Numbered from the stretch's first letter, positions 26,656-36,621 are shown. The stretch: 64,000 bases of DNA from Sphingobacterium spiritivorum (GCF_016724845.1 NZ_CP068082.1:1736001-1800000); one strand, 5' to 3'. Notes: generated from the letters alone by a model not told the origin. Translations and numbers: made by a program.

Positions 26656-29013
26656 ATGCTTCTAAATTATATCAAAACGTCCCTTCGGTTTCTTGCCAGA
26701 TATAAGGCATACACCTTTATCAATATATTTGGTCTTGCTATCGGTATTACAGGTTTTTTATTAATAGGACTTTGGATTCAACACCAGATAAGCTATAATC
26801 AGTTCCATGCCCGTAAAGACCGGATTTATATTGCTCAGCATAAGAGGGATGTTAATGGAGAAATAAAGATCGGATCCGCTACTTCTGAACCCCTGGGTCC
26901 TGCTTTACAAGCGGATTATCCCGAAGTCCAGTCCAGTAGCCGCATTGATAACGGTTACAGCCTTACTTTTAAATTAGGAGAGAGACTCCTGAATCAACCT
27001 GTCACTTTTGTGGATTCTTCTTTTTTCAAAATATTCAGTTTTGAAATTATCAGCGGCAGCAAAATCCCGTTTGACAAACCTGATCAGATTGCAGTCACAC
27101 AAAAAACTGCAACCAAATTATTTGGAGATGAAAATCCTCTGGGACGCACTATTTTAATGCAGAACAAATATCCGCTTACCGTAACCGCAGTTGTCAAGGA
27201 TCCCCCGTCAAACAGTTCTGTGTATTTTGAAGTTCTGGCAGACTGGAATCTCAGAGCAAGTCTGGGATACAATGATCAATCGACACGACCATGGACCAAT
27301 AGCTACGTGAGTACGTATGTACTTCTCAAAGAAGGAGCAGATCTAAACAAAGTCAACACTAAAATTCAAAACATCAGTAAAGAGCATGACCAGAGTTCTT
27401 CACTGGAGGTGGTGCTGTATCCATTTATGCAAAGTTACCTGTATAACTCATTCAAAAACGGAAAGAATGACGGTGGACGAATAGACAACCTCTACATTAT
27501 GGGGTTTATAGCTTTAACGACACTTGTCCTTGCCTGTATCAATTTTATGAACCTGAGTACAGCACGAAGCGAGAGAAGAAGAAAAGAAATCGCTATCCGC
27601 AAAACTATGGGAGCAACCCGCAAGATGCTTATAGGACAATTTCTGATAGAATCCATTCTTATTGTCTTTTTCTCAACGATCATAGCCATTATACTGACTG
27701 TAATACTTCTCCCTCATTATGAAAAAATGATTGAGGAGCAATTTGTTATTCCTTACACGAACCCTTTACCATGGATACTGTTAGTGGTTTTCATTATAGT
27801 AACTGGTGTTTTGGCGGGCAGTTATCCTGCATTCTATCTTTCGTCACTGCAGACACAGCGTGCTTTGAAGGGCTCTGCCTCTTCTTCCGGATTTACACCC
27901 AGAAGTATTCTGGTCACCATTCAGTTTACCTGTTCAGTCGTATTGATCTGTTCAACACTTTTTATTATCAAACAGGTCGAATTTGCCGGACAGCGTCCTT
28001 TAAATTTTGAGAAAGATCCTTTACTGACCATATACCTTAATGAATCGGAACTGGAAAAAGCCGGACTTATCAGCAATGCTATCCTCCAATCCGGTGCAGC
28101 GACTTCTATTACACGGACAGGTTCTCCGATGTCCCGGACATGGAGCAGCTCCACTGCTATCAGTTGGCCGGAGCGTCCGGAGAATGACAAAACCTCTATT
28201 TACCGGTTTGGTGTGGATAAAGATTTCACCAAAACGACAGGTACGACCATTATACAGGGAAGAGATATTGATATTAACAAGTATCCTGCTGACTCCACTT
28301 CTGCAGTATTGAATGAATCGGCAGTCAAAACAATGAATCTCAAAGAGCCGTTAGGTGCTGTCATCGACGATAATTTCAAAAAATGGACTGTAGTCGGAGT
28401 GATAAAAGATTTCGTTATCAATTCCCCTTATCAACCGGTAGAACCGATTGTCATCTTTGGTCCTGCTTCCTATTTAGGTATTCTGACGGTCAGGATGAAT
28501 GAAAACAATTCTACTGACAGTAATATCAAATCAATCGGAAAAATATTCAAGACCTTTTCTCCTGAATATCCGCTTCAATATGAACTTGTGTCAGAGCAAT
28601 ATGATTCCAAATTCCGGACAGAGCAGAATCTAAGCAAGATTTTATCATTTTTTACCGTTTTATCCCTTATTATTTCATTCCTCGGGCTTATTGGATTGAC
28701 AGCTTTTGAAATCGAAAGAAGGAAAAAAGAAATCGGAATACGTAAAATTCTGGGAGCCTCTAATCGTGCTATTACAGGTATTCTTTCAAAAGAATTTATG
28801 CTAATAGCTGGTATTTCCATACTTATCTCCTATCCTGTTACGACCTACATCATGCAACGTTTTCTGGACAAATTTGCATATAGAATTCCATTATCCTGGA
28901 TGGTTTTCGGGATTGTAGCCCTTGGAATTTTAACCATTACAGCATTGGTTGTGTCCCTGCAGACCAGACAGTTGCTACATCAGAAACTTGTGAACCACCT
29001 GAGAGACGAATAA
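26656..29013 (+). CDS. FtsX/MacB-type ABC permease, second of three
   Basis: 785 residues and the same two-half design as its neighbours. The helix near 20-42 opens with FINIFGLAIGITGFLLIGLWI. The coupling motifs are EIAIRKTMGAT in the first half and EIGIRKILGAS in the second, and the chain ends NHLRDE. The intervening periplasmic domains differ considerably from those of the first permease. The three permeases therefore share a core but could recognise different substrates or form heteromeric complexes (inference). It follows the first permease by 30 bases. Confidence 0.92.
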   Translation: MLLNYIKTSLRFLARYKAYTFINIFGLAIGITGFLLIGLWIQHQISYNQFHARKDRIYIAQHKRDVNGEIKIGSATSEPLGPALQADYPEVQSSSRIDNGYSLTFKLGERLLNQPVTFVDSSFFKIFSFEIISGSKIPFDKPDQIAVTQKTATKLFGDENPLGRTILMQNKYPLTVTAVVKDPPSNSSVYFEVLADWNLRASLGYNDQSTRPWTNSYVSTYVLLKEGADLNKVNTKIQNISKEHDQSSSLEVVLYPFMQSYLYNSFKNGKNDGGRIDNLYIMGFIALTTLVLACINFMNLSTARSERRRKEIAIRKTMGATRKMLIGQFLIESILIVFFSTIIAIILTVILLPHYEKMIEEQFVIPYTNPLPWILLVVFIIVTGVLAGSYPAFYLSSLQTQRALKGSASSSGFTPRSILVTIQFTCSVVLICSTLFIIKQVEFAGQRPLNFEKDPLLTIYLNESELEKAGLISNAILQSGAATSITRTGSPMSRTWSSSTAISWPERPENDKTSIYRFGVDKDFTKTTGTTIIQGRDIDINKYPADSTSAVLNESAVKTMNLKEPLGAVIDDNFKKWTVVGVIKDFVINSPYQPVEPIVIFGPASYLGILTVRMNENNSTDSNIKSIGKIFKTFSPEYPLQYELVSEQYDSKFRTEQNLSKILSFFTVLSLIISFLGLIGLTAFEIERRKKEIGIRKILGASNRAITGILSKEFMLIAGISILISYPVTTYIMQRFLDKFAYRIPLSWMVFGIVALGILTITALVVSLQTRQLLHQKLVNHLRDE

Positions 29014-29037
29014 TTAATTCTATTTAACACTACAATT

Positions 29038-31452
29038 ATGAACTGGTTATCTATAAAATTAGCATTTCGTCAACTCTGGAGGCAAAAGCTTTTTACTGTA
29101 CTGAATGTCTTGGGTTTGGCCATTGGAATTGCCGGCTGTTTTTCCATTGCCCGAATCATCGATTATGAGCTCAAATTTGACCGCAACCATCAGGATCTCG
29201 ATCAGATCTATCAGATTATGTCTTACTCCCGGTTCGAGGGTGTCAGCAATAATTTCGGAGGAGTTCCCCTCCCGCTCTCATCCTATCTCGAAGATCAACG
29301 TTCGGAGATAGAACTGACTGTGCCTGTATACGTACGATATTTCTATAATGTAAATACGGAGCAAAATAAAGAAGATTTTACATCTCCCACATTGCTGGTC
29401 TCAACGAACGGATCCTATTTTGACCTGGTAGCTTATAAATGGCTGGCCGGAAACAAGGGAGATGTCCTGAAGTCTCCAAATGAGGTTGTACTCACAGCTT
29501 CCAGAGCAGCTTACTATTTCAAAGATACAGATCCGCAACAGGTTATAGGAAAGGTGCTTGTCTATAATGACAGTCTGCTATATACAGTATCGGGTGTGAT
29601 CCGGGATCTGGATTATCCGTCCAGTTTTGAAGGAAAAGAGTTTTTTCCGATTCCGGAAAAAGAACTCAAAAGTAAAGATTGGAATGCAAGAAACTCTAAC
29701 CATCAATTGTTTGTAAAGGTAAATTCAGAAAATAAAAAACAAAGATTACTTCAGGCTATCAACAAAAAGCTGGATGAAGAAACAAGAGAATTAAAAAATA
29801 AATATAAATATGAGGGCTGGTTTGAACTGCTTCCTTTAAAAGATAAGCACTTCACTCCTTCAGCCAATAACGGAGCACATTCTATAAATAGGTCTGTTCT
29901 ATACGTATTATTAAGTATTGCCATTTTTCTGATCGTACTGGCCTGTATCAACTATATTAATCTCACCACAGCACAATTGCCTAAACGTGCAAAACAAATA
30001 GGCATTCAGAAATCTCTCGGAGCGAGTAGTTATAAAATTATGCAGATTTTCTTTACCGAAACATTTGTGACGCTGGTCTGTGCCATTGTAATAGCGATCC
30101 CGTTTTCTCTCTTCTTTAATCATACCTTTAAAGATATTATTCCAACAGATATAGCGGATTTTCTAAGCGCTGGAGAAGTTACAGGTTTTATAATCATCTT
30201 TATAGTAGTGCTGACACTGATCAACGGTATATATCCGGCATGGCTCAGCACGAGAGTCAATACCGTCAAAATTCTTAAATCTTCATTAGGTGAAGGCAGA
30301 AAAAAAATCTGGTTAAGAAAAGTTCTCATTATCTTCCAGTTTACAATATCCCAGCTATTTGTTATCTGTACTATCATTATCGGGCAACAATTGCATTATG
30401 CACTTAATGCCAACCTAGGTTTCGATCATGAAGCAGTAATTATTCAGGAAATTCCTCACAGACTCTCCCAAAAAGACGTCACGAATCCTCGTACCTATGC
30501 AGAGGCGCTTAAAAAACATCCGGAATTTGCTTCCGTAGCATTGGGTCACACCCCATTCAGCAGTTCTATGTGGGGCAATACCTACTACCGCATGGTAGAT
30601 ACTACTAAATTACAGACACAGATCAACTTAAAGTTTATCGATGAGTCTTATCTGGATCTTTATAAACTCAATATCCTTGCAGGTTCAAATTTTATTGATC
30701 GCAGTGACAGTTCAAGGCACATCATTATAAATGAAAAAGCAGTTCAGAGCTATGGTTTTGATTCACCACAGCAAGCAGTAGGACAATTGCTGAAAGATGG
30801 ATCAGATAAGGATATACGCATAATAGGTGTCGTTAATGATTTTAATCAGTTTGATTTCAGAAGCACAGTGGGGCCGATTGCGTTTTATTATGGTAAGCCG
30901 GACAATTTATCAAACATCAGCATCAAACTTTCCAGCGCCAATAAAGGTGAATGGGAATCTGCTATTAAAGTCATGGAAAAGGAATGGAAGAACAGCTATC
31001 CGGATCAAACATTTCAATACAAATTCTATGAACAGCAAATAGAAGATATGTATGAAGATGACAGAAGAACAGCAAAACTGATTAATATCTCGGCAACGAT
31101 TACACTTTTTATCAGCTGTCTGGGATTATTCGGACTGATCACACTGACCTCCTATCAAAGGACAAAGGAAATCGGCATACGCAAGATCCTTGGAGCAAAA
31201 AACAAGCAACTCTTTATCTTGTTGACTAAAGATTTTATATGGCTGGTGCTGATCGCATCTGTAATTGCCACCCCTATTGCGCTTTATTTTATGAGAAAAT
31301 GGCTGGAAGATTTTTCATTTCGTATCTCCATAAGTCCATGGGTATTTATACTGGCAAGTATTGCAGGTATTCTTATCGCATATATTACAACAAGTATACA
31401 GGCCATAAGGGCTATCAGACGCAATCCTGCAAATAGTCTCCGGGATGAGTAA
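29038..31452 (+). CDS. FtsX/MacB-type ABC permease, third of three
   Basis: 804 residues, two FtsX-like halves. The coupling motifs are QIGIQKSLGAS, in which the usual arginine of IRK is glutamine in the first half, and EIGIRKILGAK in the second. The first helix is VLNVLGLAIGIAGCFSIARII. It ends NSLRDE. It starts 24 bases after the second permease and is the last gene of the operon; a hairpin terminator follows 28 bases after its stop. The altered first coupling helix may mean asymmetric contact with the ATPase, which needs structural comparison. Confidence 0.92.
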   Translation: MNWLSIKLAFRQLWRQKLFTVLNVLGLAIGIAGCFSIARIIDYELKFDRNHQDLDQIYQIMSYSRFEGVSNNFGGVPLPLSSYLEDQRSEIELTVPVYVRYFYNVNTEQNKEDFTSPTLLVSTNGSYFDLVAYKWLAGNKGDVLKSPNEVVLTASRAAYYFKDTDPQQVIGKVLVYNDSLLYTVSGVIRDLDYPSSFEGKEFFPIPEKELKSKDWNARNSNHQLFVKVNSENKKQRLLQAINKKLDEETRELKNKYKYEGWFELLPLKDKHFTPSANNGAHSINRSVLYVLLSIAIFLIVLACINYINLTTAQLPKRAKQIGIQKSLGASSYKIMQIFFTETFVTLVCAIVIAIPFSLFFNHTFKDIIPTDIADFLSAGEVTGFIIIFIVVLTLINGIYPAWLSTRVNTVKILKSSLGEGRKKIWLRKVLIIFQFTISQLFVICTIIIGQQLHYALNANLGFDHEAVIIQEIPHRLSQKDVTNPRTYAEALKKHPEFASVALGHTPFSSSMWGNTYYRMVDTTKLQTQINLKFIDESYLDLYKLNILAGSNFIDRSDSSRHIIINEKAVQSYGFDSPQQAVGQLLKDGSDKDIRIIGVVNDFNQFDFRSTVGPIAFYYGKPDNLSNISIKLSSANKGEWESAIKVMEKEWKNSYPDQTFQYKFYEQQIEDMYEDDRRTAKLINISATITLFISCLGLFGLITLTSYQRTKEIGIRKILGAKNKQLFILLTKDFIWLVLIASVIATPIALYFMRKWLEDFSFRISISPWVFILASIAGILIAYITTSIQAIRAIRRNPANSLRDE

Positions 31453-31480
31453 AGATCTGTTATATGTTTAGTTTAGTTAA

Positions 31481-31513
31481 GGCCCGTACTCCGTTGGATA
31501 CGGGTCTTTTTTT
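31481..31513 (+). terminator. Intrinsic terminator of the efflux operon
   Basis: CCCGTA (31483-31488) pairs with TACGGG (31499-31504), followed by a run of seven T. It lies directly downstream of the third permease. Confidence 0.85.
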
Positions 31514-31666
31514 GCGGTCGGGAGCGTATCATAAAATCAATAAAAAATTACCATAAAGACAACAAAACACTAAATTATTGACAAATAACAAAATAAACAC
31601 TGCTAAAAAGGTTCGTTTTTATCAAATATGTAATTTAAATCATTTTCAACACTATTATTTATTAGG

Positions 31667-31695
31667 TTTGTAGGCAATAAATAACCCTATATTTT
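31667..31695 (+). promoter_or_regulatory. Promoter of the GAPDH gene
   Basis: TTTG (31667-31670), 17 bases, then TATATTTT (31688-31695), a 7/8 match to TAnnTTTG. The box ends 22 bases before the ATG. Confidence 0.6.
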
Positions 31696-31717
31696 TTAAA
31701 CAAAACAAACCTTAATT

Positions 31718-33166
31718 ATGTCCTCAAAAGTTCTGTTTGAACAGGAAATCTCTTCCTATACAAAAAAAACGGAAGCTGCTACAACTTTCATCAATATTAT
31801 CAGCCGGCTATGGTATGAACAAGCGATTGAACTTGTGCTTTTCAGAAATCAACTGATTGACAGACAAAACAGTCACATTCTTAACCTTCACCATGAAGCG
31901 ACAGTCTTTGCAGAAAACAACATCAGTATCTTTGATAGTCTGGCAGTGGCAGATACTCTGCAAGATCTCCGTCTTCCACCTTCGCGGATAGATGTAGGAA
32001 CACTGGCAATGGAAATGAAGAATGAAGGCATCGCACCAACCGATCTTCATGATTTTCTGATTCGCAAACTCTGCAAAGCGCATCAGACCAAAGAGATTAC
32101 GCCAAGAGATGTTGTCCTCTACGGATTCGGAAGAATAGGAAGACTATTGGCACGCGAACTCATTGCCAAGGCCGGTTCCGGCAAGCAACTACGGCTGCGT
32201 GCAATCGTAACGCGAGATCAGGTCAACGAAACCACACTTCGCAAAAGAGCTGCTTTATTGCAGCACGACTCCATACACGGTGATTTTGAAGGCACTGTAG
32301 AGATAGACATTACAAACAAGGCCCTTATTATTAACGGATTGACCGTATATATCCTGTCGGCACAGGCACCTGAAGAAATAGACTACACAGCGTACCAGAT
32401 CTCAAATGCTCTGGTTATAGATAATACAGGAGCTTTTCGTAATGCAGAAGAGCTCAGCCGTCATCTCAAATCAAAAGGCGCAGCAAATGTATTGCTTACA
32501 GCACCCGGCAAAGCTGTGCCCAATATTGTCTACGGTATCAATCAGGATGAAATCGATATCAGCAAAACGGCAATCTACTCTGCAGCATCCTGCACAACAA
32601 ATGCTATCGCTCCTGTATTGCACATTATCGAAAACAAATTGGGGATAATCAAAGGCCATATTGAAACAATCCACGCCTATACCAATGATCAGAATCTGGT
32701 GGACAATATGCACAAAAAATTCAGAAGAGGCCGTGCTGCAGCACTGAATATGGTCATCACAGAAACAGGTGCCGGCAGTGCGGTATCCAAGGCAATCCCT
32801 TCATTAGCAGGCAAACTTACTTCCAATGCAATCCGGGTGCCTGTCCCGAACGGATCTCTCGCTATTCTACATCTGGAAATCAAACAAGCAACTGATGTAG
32901 AGACGCTGAACAAATTGATCAAAGCCGCAGCGCTAAAAGGCGATCTTGTAGAACAGATCAAATACGCTGTTAATGAAGAACTGGTTTCTTCTGACATCGT
33001 AGGCAATTCATCATGCTCTATTGTAGACGCTCCGGCCACTATCGTATCAGCAGATGGTCATAGTATCGTATTATATGTCTGGTATGATAATGAATATGGA
33101 TATGCGCAGCAGGTCATGCGCCTGTCCAGACATATTGCGGGTGTAAGAAGATTTGTTTACTATTAG
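31718..33166 (+). CDS. Glyceraldehyde-3-phosphate dehydrogenase, long form with N-terminal extension
   Basis: 482 residues against ~335 for the classical enzyme. Residues 1-~130 are an extra, mainly helical extension with no motif I recognise. The Rossmann domain then starts with YGFGRIGR (135-142). The catalytic region is intact: SCTTNAIAP with C292, and H319 in HAYTNDQ. The C-terminal WYDNEYGYAQQVMRL is typical. The cofactor loop (RAIVTRDQ, 161-168) and TAPGKAVPNIVYGIN (261-275) differ from the classical NAD-dependent enzyme, so cofactor preference is open. Long GAPDHs are known in Bacteroidetes. The gene stands alone between two terminators, and the direction of its reaction, glycolytic or gluconeogenic, cannot be told. 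Confidence 0.9.
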   Translation: MSSKVLFEQEISSYTKKTEAATTFINIISRLWYEQAIELVLFRNQLIDRQNSHILNLHHEATVFAENNISIFDSLAVADTLQDLRLPPSRIDVGTLAMEMKNEGIAPTDLHDFLIRKLCKAHQTKEITPRDVVLYGFGRIGRLLARELIAKAGSGKQLRLRAIVTRDQVNETTLRKRAALLQHDSIHGDFEGTVEIDITNKALIINGLTVYILSAQAPEEIDYTAYQISNALVIDNTGAFRNAEELSRHLKSKGAANVLLTAPGKAVPNIVYGINQDEIDISKTAIYSAASCTTNAIAPVLHIIENKLGIIKGHIETIHAYTNDQNLVDNMHKKFRRGRAAALNMVITETGAGSAVSKAIPSLAGKLTSNAIRVPVPNGSLAILHLEIKQATDVETLNKLIKAAALKGDLVEQIKYAVNEELVSSDIVGNSSCSIVDAPATIVSADGHSIVLYVWYDNEYGYAQQVMRLSRHIAGVRRFVYY

Positions 33167-33190
33167 CAGTACCTCATATTGAGCTATAGT

Positions 33191-33237
33191 CCGGTAGTGA
33201 GTATGTATATCCCGGAACTACTCACTACTGGTTTTTA
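33191..33237. terminator. Strong bidirectional terminator between GAPDH and waaA
   Basis: CCGGTAGTGAGTA (33191-33203) pairs with TACTCACTACTGG (33219-33231) with one mismatch, followed by TTTTT. It lies between two convergent genes. Confidence 0.9.
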
Positions 33238-33253
33238 AAATCAGAGAATCTGA

Positions 33254-34495
33254 TCACAGCAGTTTTTTACAGATCAGGTACTTCATGATGACGGCTGTCG
33301 CTCCCGCACGCTGACGCACGTACTTCCGGGCTTCCTCTCCTGCAAACACCCGTTTTTCTAATTGTTGAAATTCAGCAAAAACAGTTTGTAGCTCTGCTGT
33401 ACCGGAAATTGAAAAACCGGCTCCGCATTCAATCAGATCCTTCGCTTCCTGAAATTTATGATATTTAGGTCCAAAGATCACCGGTATTCCGTAAGTGGCG
33501 GCTTCCAGTGTATTATGTATGCCTGCTCCGAAGCCTCCGCCTATATAAGCGACATTTCCGTATCCGTATAGCGAAGATAACATCCCGATATTGTCAATAA
33601 TCAACACTTGTGCACTCCGGATAACCTCAGGAGAATATACAGAGAAACCGGAAAATCTAAGGGCTGCCGGAAATAATTCCTGAATAGATTGAATATGCTT
33701 ATCATGAATCTCATGTGGAGCTATTATCATCTTCCATTCTCCATATTGGCCGGCCAGATCATGTAACAATACTTCATCATCCGGCCAGGTACTCCCCGCA
33801 ATCAATACCGGATGATCCGCCACAAATTGAGCCACTTCAGGTATTTCCTTTTTCTGTAACGGCAACTGTATTACCCTGTCGAAACGGGTGTCTCCGGTTA
33901 TACCGACATTACGAAAACCATTCTCCTTTAACAGGTGAAGGCTTTCTTCATTCTGAACAAAAAAATAGCTGACACATTCCAGAATTTTTCTGAAAAAACC
34001 GCCATAAGGCTGGAAAAAAATCTGCTCAGGTCTGAAAATTGCAGAAATCATCAGCAACGGAATCTGCCGCTGTGCCAGCTCCTGAAAGTAATAATACCAA
34101 TACTCGTATTTGGTAAATACCACAAATTCAGGTTGTATAAGATCTGTAAACCGTTTTGCATTCCCCGCAGTGTCTGCTGGCAAATAAAACACATAATCAG
34201 CAAGATTTGTATTCTTGCGAATCTCATATCCCGAAGGAGAATAAAAAGTTATGATAATTTTTTTGTCAGAATATTTTTTTTTTATCTCTTCCAAAACGGC
34301 TCTTCCCTGCTCAAATTCACCAAGAGATGCAAAGTGAAACCAAATGTGTTTTTGACCTGTTTCAACCGTTTGACTCATGCGCAGATACCAGTCCTTCCTG
34401 CCCTCAGTCCATAGTCTCGCCTTCGTATGAAAAGGTGCTATCAGACGTAAAATACTGCCATAAAGTAGGATTCCCAAAGAATAGATCAGACGCAT
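33254..34495 (-). CDS. waaA: 3-deoxy-D-manno-octulosonic acid (Kdo) transferase
   Basis: 413 residues, the normal WaaA length. It opens with one membrane anchor (LIYSLGILLYGSILRLIAPF), then HIWFHFASLGEFEQGRAVLEEI, where the glutamate of LGEFEQG corresponds to the catalytic region of the family. YVFYLPADTAGNAKRF and KYEYWYYYF are characteristic. The GT-B C-terminal domain shows VAYIGGGFGAGIHNTLEAATYGIPVIFGP (~310-340). It adds Kdo from CMP-Kdo to lipid A precursor on the inner face of the inner membrane. It is divergent from the UDP-glucuronate decarboxylase gene. Confidence 0.95.
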   Translation of the reverse strand: MRLIYSLGILLYGSILRLIAPFHTKARLWTEGRKDWYLRMSQTVETGQKHIWFHFASLGEFEQGRAVLEEIKKKYSDKKIIITFYSPSGYEIRKNTNLADYVFYLPADTAGNAKRFTDLIQPEFVVFTKYEYWYYYFQELAQRQIPLLMISAIFRPEQIFFQPYGGFFRKILECVSYFFVQNEESLHLLKENGFRNVGITGDTRFDRVIQLPLQKKEIPEVAQFVADHPVLIAGSTWPDDEVLLHDLAGQYGEWKMIIAPHEIHDKHIQSIQELFPAALRFSGFSVYSPEVIRSAQVLIIDNIGMLSSLYGYGNVAYIGGGFGAGIHNTLEAATYGIPVIFGPKYHKFQEAKDLIECGAGFSISGTAELQTVFAEFQQLEKRVFAGEEARKYVRQRAGATAVIMKYLICKKLL

Positions 34496-34521
34496 GTTCG
34501 CAAATTATTGCTTATCTTGGT

Positions 34522-34529
34522 CAAAGATA
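34522..34529 (-). promoter_or_regulatory. -7 promoter box of waaA
   Basis: On the minus strand TATCTTTG, a perfect TAnnTTTG, ends 26 bases before the waaA ATG. On the other strand TATCTTGG (34513-34520) could serve the divergent gene. Confidence 0.55.
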
Positions 34530-34558
34530 TTAAACCCTTTCTGAATTAGCGGATAGAA

Positions 34559-35551
34559 GTGAAAAATAAGCATCGCAAACGGATTCTGATAACTGGAGCA
34601 GCAGGTTTCCTGGGCTCTCATCTTTGTGATCGTTTTATTCTGGAAGATTATCACGTTATCGGCATGGACAATCTGATCACAGGAGATATACGCAATATTG
34701 AACACTTGTATAAATTGGATCATTTTGAATTCTATCACCACGATGTTTCCAAATTTGTCCATGTTCCCGGACACCTTGATTATATCCTGCATTTCGCTTC
34801 ACCTGCCAGTCCTGTGGATTACCTGCGTATCCCGATTCAGACACTGAAAGTAGGATCCTTAGGTACACATAATTTACTCGGACTTGCCAGAGCCAAAAAT
34901 GCACGCATACTGGTGGCTTCCACTTCAGAGATCTACGGCGATCCGACAGTGAGTCCGCAATCAGAAGATTACTGGGGAAATGTCAATCCCGTGGGGCCCA
35001 GAGGAGTGTATGACGAGGCGAAGCGCTTTCAGGAGGCAATGACTATGGCATACCATAATTTCCATGAGTTGCAAACCCGTATTGTACGCATTTTTAATAC
35101 CTTTGGACCACGTATGCGGCTCAACGACGGACGGGCAGTTCCCGCCTTTATCGCTCAGGCGCTGAGAGGAGAAGATCTGACAGTATTCGGGGACGGTCAA
35201 CAGACACGGTCATTCTGCTATGTCAGTGATCAGGTGGAAGGAATCTTCAAAACATTGCACGCTGACTGTGCAGACCCGATCAATATCGGAAATCCGGAAG
35301 AAATCACTTTACAGCAACTGGCGAAAGAGATCCTGCTGATTACAAACAGCAAAAGTAAGATTATTTATCAGCCACTCCCTGCCGAAGATCCCAAGCAGAG
35401 GAGACCGGATATCAGTAAGGCAAAAAGAATATTAAACTGGGAGCCGGTCATATCCAGAAAGCAAGGACTGGAACAAACCATAGCATACTACCGTACTCTA
35501 CCGCTAACGCATTTAGAACATAAAGATTTTACATACTATAATAATAGATAA
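34559..35551 (+). CDS. UDP-glucuronate decarboxylase (UDP-xylose synthase), SDR family
   Basis: 330 residues starting at a GTG; no ATG is available near the dinucleotide fold. The extended SDR motif [11 protein letters not shown] (11-21) binds NAD. The active-site pair is Y151 and K155 in YDEAK, within the subfamily block [19 protein letters not shown], which is diagnostic of UDP-glucuronate decarboxylases. [19 protein letters not shown] and [15 protein letters not shown] support this. It converts UDP-glucuronate to UDP-xylose for surface polysaccharide. Its stop overlaps the galE start by one base (TAATG), so the two are translationally coupled. A GDP-mannose or dTDP-glucose dehydratase is less likely. 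Confidence 0.9.
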   Translation: MKNKHRKRILITGAAGFLGSHLCDRFILEDYHVIGMDNLITGDIRNIEHLYKLDHFEFYHHDVSKFVHVPGHLDYILHFASPASPVDYLRIPIQTLKVGSLGTHNLLGLARAKNARILVASTSEIYGDPTVSPQSEDYWGNVNPVGPRGVYDEAKRFQEAMTMAYHNFHELQTRIVRIFNTFGPRMRLNDGRAVPAFIAQALRGEDLTVFGDGQQTRSFCYVSDQVEGIFKTLHADCADPINIGNPEEITLQQLAKEILLITNSKSKIIYQPLPAEDPKQRRPDISKAKRILNWEPVISRKQGLEQTIAYYRTLPLTHLEHKDFTYYNNR

Positions 35552-36579
35552 TGAGCAAAATACTTGTAACAGGAGGAACCGGATATATTGGTTCGCACAC
35601 TGTAGTAGAATTATTCAACGCAGGATATACACCTGTAATTATTGACAACCTTTCTAACTCAAACATCCTTATTCTGGATCAGATTGAGAAGATAACGGGC
35701 AGCAGGCCCGAATTTCACCAGTTTGATTTATGCGATGCAGATGCTGTATCTGAATTTGTCAAAAAGAATCCGGATATCAGAGGAATCATACATTTCGCAG
35801 CTTCCAAAGCGGTGGGTGAATCTGTCGCTGATCCATTGAAATATTACCACAACAATTTCTTTTCGCTGATCAATCTTTTGGAAACATACCGCAACAGTCC
35901 TGTCAACTTTGTATTTTCTTCCAGCTGTACAGTATACGGAGAACCGGACACCCTGCCTGTTACTGAAAGTGCGCCTGTCAAGAAAGCAACTTCTCCATAT
36001 GGAAATACGAAACAGATCGCAGAAGAAATACTCGAAGAAACGGCCAAAGCATACGACAATTACAACATTATCGCCTTGCGCTATTTCAATCCGGTAGGTG
36101 CACATGCTTCTGCACTGATTGGTGAATTGCCGATAGGAGTACCTCAAAACCTGCTTCCGTTTATCACACAGACAGCAATTGGAAAAAGAGAAAAATTAAC
36201 CGTGTTCGGAGGCGATTATGACACACCGGACGGATCATGCGTACGTGATTATATTCATGTGATAGATCTTGCAAAGGCACACGTTGCGGCTATTAAACTT
36301 CTTGAAAAAGGAAATCCAAATGGCAAATATGATGTGTTCAATGTAGGCACCGGAAATGGGTATACGGTATTAGAAGCTATTAAAGCTTTTGAAAGTGTAT
36401 CCGGAGAGAAGCTTAATTATGTAATCGGCCCGCGTCGTGAAGGAGATATCATCAAAGTATGGGGAGACGTTACTAAATCTGCCGAGCAACTGGGATGGAA
36501 AGCAGAATTAGGTATTGAAGAAATGATGTCCAGTTCATGGAAATGGGAAAAATATCTTAAAGAAAACCCAATCGGATAA
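35551..36579 (+). CDS. galE: UDP-glucose 4-epimerase
   Basis: 342 residues. NAD-binding GGTGYIGSH (8-16), the substrate loop SSSCTVYGE (123-131) with its catalytic serine/threonine region, and Y150/K154 in YGNTK form the SDR triad. YFNPVGAHASALIGE and the C-terminal GDYDTPDGSCVRDYIHVIDLA match GalE. It interconverts UDP-glucose and UDP-galactose. It is coupled to the upstream UDP-xylose synthase gene, not to galT-galK, which lie at 46651-48865. Here it may serve sugar-nucleotide supply for polysaccharide as well as the Leloir pathway. Confidence 0.95.
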   Translation: MSKILVTGGTGYIGSHTVVELFNAGYTPVIIDNLSNSNILILDQIEKITGSRPEFHQFDLCDADAVSEFVKKNPDIRGIIHFAASKAVGESVADPLKYYHNNFFSLINLLETYRNSPVNFVFSSSCTVYGEPDTLPVTESAPVKKATSPYGNTKQIAEEILEETAKAYDNYNIIALRYFNPVGAHASALIGELPIGVPQNLLPFITQTAIGKREKLTVFGGDYDTPDGSCVRDYIHVIDLAKAHVAAIKLLEKGNPNGKYDVFNVGTGNGYTVLEAIKAFESVSGEKLNYVIGPRREGDIIKVWGDVTKSAEQLGWKAELGIEEMMSSSWKWEKYLKENPIG

Positions 36580-36583
36580 TAAG

Positions 36584-36617
36584 CAAAGAGGCTGAAAAAT
36601 ATTTTTCAGCCTCTTTG
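36584..36617. terminator. Bidirectional terminator after galE
   Basis: A perfect inverted repeat with 17-base arms (36584-36600 and 36601-36617) around AAAAAT/ATTTTT, ending in a T-rich tract. It lies between the stops of two convergent genes. Confidence 0.92.
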
Positions 36618-36621
36618 TTTA

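Noticed and set aside
33935..34414. 159-codon plus-strand frame opposite waaA
   Set aside because: It overlaps the conserved waaA gene and has no homology features, so it is an antisense shadow.
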